Source: Diphasiastrum complanatum (lineage: Eukaryota > Streptophyta > Lycopodiopsida > Lycopodiales > Lycopodiaceae). From it: a DNA stretch of 64,000 nt. The position numbers were made by a program, and so were the translations under genes. The first letter of the stretch is position 1. Every line of letters begins with the position of its first letter. This document shows, piece after piece, positions 59,037-64,000 of the stretch. The stretch spans positions 18,896,244 through 18,960,243 of the forward strand of contig CM055100.1 in NCBI GenBank assembly GCA_029204225.1, read 5' to 3'. The notes under the pieces are model-generated. The model was given only the letters and a program-made list of their open reading frames with translations, searched no databases and was not told where the DNA came from.

Positions 59037-59765
59037 TGTGAAGTTTTTAGCACATGTGAACTTCACCACACACTCTACAAGATCTTACTGAGGTGTTGTG
59101 ATTGCACAAGATTGATCAAAGAACAGTATGCTTGAAAAATCTAAGGCAAGAGCACAAAGGCATACATCTAATGAAAAAATCTAACTCTTCACTATGAGAA
59201 ATGAATGTCAGAAATAATTCTAAGTGTTCAGTATGGGAAAAAAAGGCTGCTCTCGGGTAGAGAGAGAAAATCATACATGGAAAACTCGGGTAGAGAGAGA
59301 ATGAGTCCAAAACACCAAAATCTCAATATTCACAATGTGGCAAAACATGCCCAGCTTTCTCTACATGAGAGAGACTCGAATCCTACAGTGGAGTTGCATG
59401 GAAAGTCCACTTAATTGAACTAATTCACCTACCAGAGATCCACATGTGTAACTGCATGCATGTATGTTGCATGTACTGCATGTCAACTCATAAAATTGCC
59501 TAGACATGTGTAGATCACAGAGACTACTTTGCATGTTGCATACACTGATTGCATGTGGCTTGCATGCATACAGTAAGACTTTGAATGCTATCTAAACATC
59601 TGCATGTCATCATAATTGAACCTATCTAACTCAAATCCGAGCTACACTAGAAGGATATGTGCTCAATTCACACTCCTTATATGTACAACATGAAATCTAG
59701 TGGAAATCATCATGGACATGACCCCAAACTTGAGATGGGAAGATAATATTTTAATAATCTTCACA
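59037..59765 (-). repeat. 5' LTR of the young copia
   Basis: A 729-bp LTR with TG...CA ends. Its U3 side (about 59390-59610) is dense in CATGCA / TGCATG motifs. Confidence 0.9.
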
Positions 59766-59770
59766 CGACT

Positions 59771-60690
59771 TATCGAATCGACTCATTTCACTTCCCTCTT
59801 TCCAACACTACTCACTATGACTTTCTTAGTGATGGGATTAAAGACTCTATACCCTTTGATATTCTCACCATATCCCACAAATATACCTTTGATAGAAGTG
59901 GCATCATCCTTCTTCCTTGTATCCAAGAATTGGTGTGCATAGCATGTAGATCCAAATATTCTTAGATTTTTGAGATTTAGCTTTTCTCCAAATAACGCCT
60001 CAAATGATGTGATTCCTCCAATGGCTTGGTTGGGCAATCTATTACACAAAAAGTTAGCACAAGTGATTGCCTCACTCCAAAATGGTTTTGGTAGAGAAGC
60101 ATCTAGCCTTAAGGTATTGGTGATGTACTCTCCTCCATGATCACATCTCAATACCTTAATCTTGGTATTAAGTTGATTTTCAGCAAGAGTTTTGAGCTTT
60201 ACAAATGAATCAAACACCAAACTTTTGTAAGACAGGAGGTAAATCCATCCAAGCATATCTTGAATGATCATCAATAAAAGATACATAGTACTTAGCACCA
60301 CCATTAGATTCTTGAGAGAAGCTATGCACATCCGAATGTATGATCTCAAGATGAGTGTTTGTTCTTGAAATAGATCTTGAGAATGAAAGCTTATGAGCCT
60401 TTGAGAGGCTATAAGTCTCACAATGCTTGCCACATCTCAACAAACTCTTGGGGAGGCCCCATGTGCAAGCTCCTTTGCACATATGGATTCCATATTTTTT
60501 TAGTTGGGGTGGCCCAACCTTTTGTGCCATAGCTCCACATTGGTGATCTCCTCCTTTGCCATGTACACTCTCCATTGCGACATTAGCATCTAATTTAAAC
60601 AATCTACCTTGTTTAAATCCCTTAGCTATGCAATCACCATTTTTAAAGATGGAACAAACTCCATGTAGTACTTTGGACCTTGAATGAGTG
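59771..60690 (-). mobile_element. copia integrase fragment (older element)
   Basis: Two overlapping frames (60210-60602 and 59783-60433) give the integrase zinc region, HSDVHSFSQES, YYVSFIDDHSRYAW, KVLRCDHGGEYI and FWSEAITCANFLCNRLPNQAIGG. It resembles the element at 46.3-46.9 kb. It is interrupted where the young copia inserted, and the sequence on the other side of the insertion point is now at 51055 in inverted orientation. Confidence 0.8.
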
Positions 60691-60699
60691 CATTTAATG

Positions 60700-62300
60700 C
60701 TTCACAAGAGTTGATCATAAAAGCAATGCAAACTAGACACTAGATTTTGAGATCTAGATCAACAAATTAGCATCTATCAATCAACAGCAACCTTTAATCA
60801 TTAATCAAACACAAAGTACAAAACAAACACGTGTGGAAAAGTACATAGTACGGCCTGTAGACTAAAAACAAAGTACAAATGACTTTGATCTTGCTTGGAT
60901 CCAAAAAAACAACAAGTACATAGAGTAGAAACTTGAGTCTTGCCAATGAGCTCTCATAAATAATCTAAGTCCTCACTACGGGAGATGGAATACATACTAA
61001 AAGCCTCTTCCTTTGTAAAGTTAAGTTAATTTCCAGCATGTAATAAGGAAGTTAACTTGGCTTTCTTGTCCTAATTTGCCAACCTAGCCTCAGTCCTAGA
61101 GTCATGCCAAGTAGGAGGCTAGTTGGTCAATTTTCACCATAAATCTAGGATTTAGGTCCTATAAGTAGGAATCACTACCAAATTGACTTGACCAAATCTT
61201 TGTACTTGATCTAACCTAAACTAGAGTAGGTTTCTCATGTGGCTCCATGGCCTCACATGCATGGGACCCACTTATGTACATTTTACAAGATTTTTGATCA
61301 AGCTAGATTTGCCAATTTTTGGCAATTTCTCACACTCCTCAAATTTAGCTTGATCTATTTACAACTCTCTTTGCTAGATGAATGAATGCTTTAGAACTAT
61401 CTAAAAGATCCAGCTACAAACAAAGAACTTTTGAGACTCCAATAGAGAATGATGTACATGAAGGATCTTTCACCACCTCTTAAAGGATCCCTTACAAGAT
61501 GTTCCATAAATGTGTCTATATACATGTAGCAAACTCAACAATATATGAATGTTATTACTCGTCCATACATGGGTCAATGCCTAGTGGTATTCTTAGATTA
61601 TAATCAATATGATGACTGATAATGCAAGACTGAGATGACCAAGACAATTACACAAACACTCGATGCTTAGTTCACTATGTCTCTACTTGTTTGATATATA
61701 TGATTATATGTATTTTTATTCTCATGCTTAGAATATCATGCACTATGTCTCATCTGATCATCGACCATTAATTAATTGATGATGATCATTTGATATTAGC
61801 TAGTAGCTCTCGATTTGATTCTATACTTTTATAAATAGAGAGCACAAGTTCTTGGAGATTTATGGTAAATGCTAGATTAAGTACATGGTACTGAAGATGG
61901 TATATTATGATATTAGCTAGTAGAGCTCTCTCTCATTCTTTACTTGTATAAACAAAGAGCACAAGTGCTTGGAAATTTATGATAGCTGCAAGTACATGGT
62001 ACTGAAGATGATATATTAATATACCATGTACTAACTCAAACTTATTATACCTCGTACAAGCAGCATAGATATTTGACATAGTTGATCATACTTGAGTTTT
62101 GTCGTCAGTGCGCGAGTCGCGATATTTGTATTTCTACAATTTGTCTTCTATTCTTTTATTGCAAATAGTCTCGAGTTTAAGGGTAATCCGGGGAAAAGAC
62201 TTGTACCACTCAAAATGGATCTCTTCCTCTCATGAATCTTTAAGGGTATTTATGCGTAGTATGCCAAATTGCGTCTATTTTCATTGATTGGTCAAAGTTG
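60700..62300. other. No gene recognised
   Basis: AT-rich. Two related blocks at about 61795-61920 and 61910-62000 (GATATTAGCTAGTAG, AGAGCACAAGT, GTACATGGTACTGAAGATG) form an old tandem duplication of about 120 bases. Confidence 0.5.
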
Positions 62301-62996
62301 GCATTTCATGGTTTTTTTAAATGGGTGTTTGGCACCTGTGGGCATTTGTCAGCATTTATACCGATTGACATTCTTTGGCATTATGTCGATCGACATTATG
62401 GGGCTTCGATTTTAGTGTTTTTCTTAAGTCAGAATAAAGGCCGATTGATATTTTTGGGAACTAAACGTTGTTCTGGAAACTCACAAATACTCAATCTGAT
62501 ACAGTTCTTTGTTCTGCGTTTAGATCTATGTTAATATTGCTATGCTTATCATTCATTCAGTTTGATCTTTCTAGTTGTTCTTTCTGGTAATAGACGACTA
62601 ACATTTAGTCTTGTCTTTCGCGAATCATTTGCGACTAATTATTAGTCAAGCACCGTCTAGCACTTCACAAATCATTCGTGACAAATAGTTTGTCTTACTA
62701 TTCACGACAAACCATTCTTCTAGAGCTTCATTCATTTATTAAAGTTTGGCTACGTAATCAAGAATGATTGTCATTCCCATCACTACCATTTTTTGTTCGT
62801 TCTGATAGGTGTAGTCATGCTTATGGAGAGAGTCGTATAGCTCGTTCCGCTGCGCACGAACATTTTCTGTTTGAATTCGTTTCTCATTCGTTTCTTGTTC
62901 GAGTTTGTTTCTCGTCCGTGTTCGCCTTACCTCTTTGAGCTTATTTTTCGTTTCTAAAATACTACACATCAACTCGTTCATCTCCCTCTCTCCAAC
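62300..62996 (+). repeat. Probable 5' LTR of a copia element (left limit uncertain)
   Basis: Ends ...CTCCAACA just before a primer-binding site. It contains many CGTTTC/TCGTTC-type pyrimidine-rich repeats at 62840-62960. Confidence 0.45.
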
Positions 62997-63009
62997 ATGG
63001 TATCAAAGC
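62997..63009 (+). other. Primer-binding site (variant)
   Basis: TGGTATCAAAGCT, one mismatch from the usual site. Confidence 0.75.
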
Positions 63010-63154
63010 TATTTTCATAGCTTGATAAGCTTCCACATTACAAGACTCTACTAGCCGATAGAGTATTTGTTTTCTTGTTCTGTATTTTTCAGTATCAGGT
63101 TTTCATACTTAAGTCATTGATACTTTCTCCTATCACTCAGACTAACTCTTCCAC

Positions 63155-63949
63155 ATGGATTCCCAAGGGAAAGCCAGTCCTATCATGGACAAGCTTGATG
63201 GAGCCAATTACCATCTATGGAAATTTAAGATGAAAACTGTACTAATGGCAAAAGAATTGTATGACGTTGTTACAGGTGCAAAAGGAAAATCCGAAGCGGA
63301 TGGCACGACAATCGCCAGATGGAAGCTGAAGGATGGGAAAGCTTTCACGCTGATCATCCTCAACATCACGGATACCTAGATCGGCCATGTATCCGAGGCT
63401 CAAACATCGAAAGAAGTTTGGAACATCTTGATCACACTATACGAAGTGCGAGATATAGCCTCCAAGCTACATCTCAGAAAGAAATTATACTCCCTCAAGA
63501 TGACAAATGGTGATTATCTACAGAATCACATCAATCAATTCAAGAACCTGCTAAGACAAATGGCCTCTGTCCCATCTGTCATGGACGATCAAGATGCAGT
63601 GATGCAACTGCTTACAAGCTTGCCAAGTTCTTACGACAGCTGGGTGATGATCATCACGACTCATCCAGAATTGACTCTTTCGAGAGTCATTACTATGTTG
63701 TTGTAGGAAGACATGCGAAGGAACGAAGCCTCGAGTTCCTCAGCTGATTCTCATGCCTTGTACACCAACAAGAGCATGACAAAGCAGAAGAAGAAAAAAG
63801 ACCCGAAGCAATAAAAACCAGCTCAGCACAAGGAGCAATCGAATCCGCAGACAAAGAAGAAGCTGTTCTGCAGATACTGCAAACGAAACAACCACGAAAT
63901 ACAAGACTGTCGAATACTACAAGCAAAGAACAACAACAAAGGTAGTTGA
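63155..63949 (+). pseudogene. copia gag with three internal stops
   Basis: A single 264-codon frame begins MDSQGKASPIMDKLDGANYH (DUF4219-like start) and continues through YEVRDIASKLHLRKKLYSLKM, LTSLPSSYDSW and a perfect zinc knuckle CRYCKRNNHEIQDC. It is interrupted only at 63377 (TAG), 63704 (TAG) and 63812 (TAA). The first two are explained by CAG-to-TAG changes, judged from typical family residues. Protease and pol would follow outside the window. Confidence 0.85.
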
Positions 63950-64000
63950 TTAAGTGTCAAATGCAGCTGCAGAAGCTCCACGACCTATTCAGGAAGCGGA

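Larger units (their letters stand above)
54411..59765 (-). mobile_element. Young Ty1/copia element, 3' LTR displaced by inversion
   Basis: 5' LTR, PBS, gag, protease, integrase, RT and RNase H follow in order on the minus strand and nearly all domains are readable. The 3' LTR is missing at its proper place and is found, flipped, at 50378-51049. The target duplication CGACT follows the 5' LTR at 59766-59770. Confidence 0.9.

Noticed and set aside
62739-62981. Minus-strand Lys/Arg/Glu-rich 80-codon frame
   Set aside because: It is antisense to the pyrimidine-rich repeats of a probable LTR, with no family similarity.

Overview
The window looks like transposon-rich nuclear DNA of a land plant. 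It is AT-rich, has very long GA/CT and TA microsatellites, plant Ty1/copia and Ty3/gypsy elements primed from initiator-tRNA-Met-type sites, hAT and MULE transposase remnants, and two recognisable plant genes. I cannot name the species. The genome style would suit a fern, lycophyte or gymnosperm, but that is inference.

Only two genes look intact. A two-exon NRT3/NAR2-type nitrate-transporter accessory protein lies at 11124-11906 (+). A single-exon HGGG-type carboxylesterase (CXE family) lies at 31164-32276 (+). They have no visible functional link.

Layout. 1-7.7 kb: GA-tract LTR fragments, a truncated hAT transposase gene (3365-4815, -) and a truncated copia element (5095-7667, -). 7.7-15 kb: unassigned DNA, the NRT3 gene, tandem repeats and a 110-nt foldback. 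15-20.2 kb: a decayed gypsy element without gag (-) and an unidentified gag-like reading frame. 20.3-25.1 kb: decayed MULE-like coding exons (-) with recognisable splice sites. 25.9-28.3 kb: a 783-bp non-autonomous hAT-type element with an 8-bp target duplication, then an array of tandem hairpins. 28.6-34 kb: an LTR-like repeat, the carboxylesterase gene and a six-copy tRNA-promoter-like tandem array. 34-39 kb: two copies of the 3' end and LTR of one chromovirus flanking a copia fragment. 39-44 kb: mostly unassigned DNA with small tandem duplications. 44.2-49 kb: an internally deleted copia (+) and a second copy of the 28.6-kb repeat. 49-60.7 kb: nested gypsy and copia elements. 63-64 kb: the start of another copia (+).

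The most informative structure is a roughly 4-kb inversion at about 50.34-54.41 kb. It splits the gag gene of one gypsy element into opposite-strand halves and flips the 3' LTR of a young copia element, with its 5-bp target duplication, away from the body. Undoing one flip repairs both elements. I found no evidence of a new defence or metabolic system. The novelty is in transposon biology and local rearrangement.
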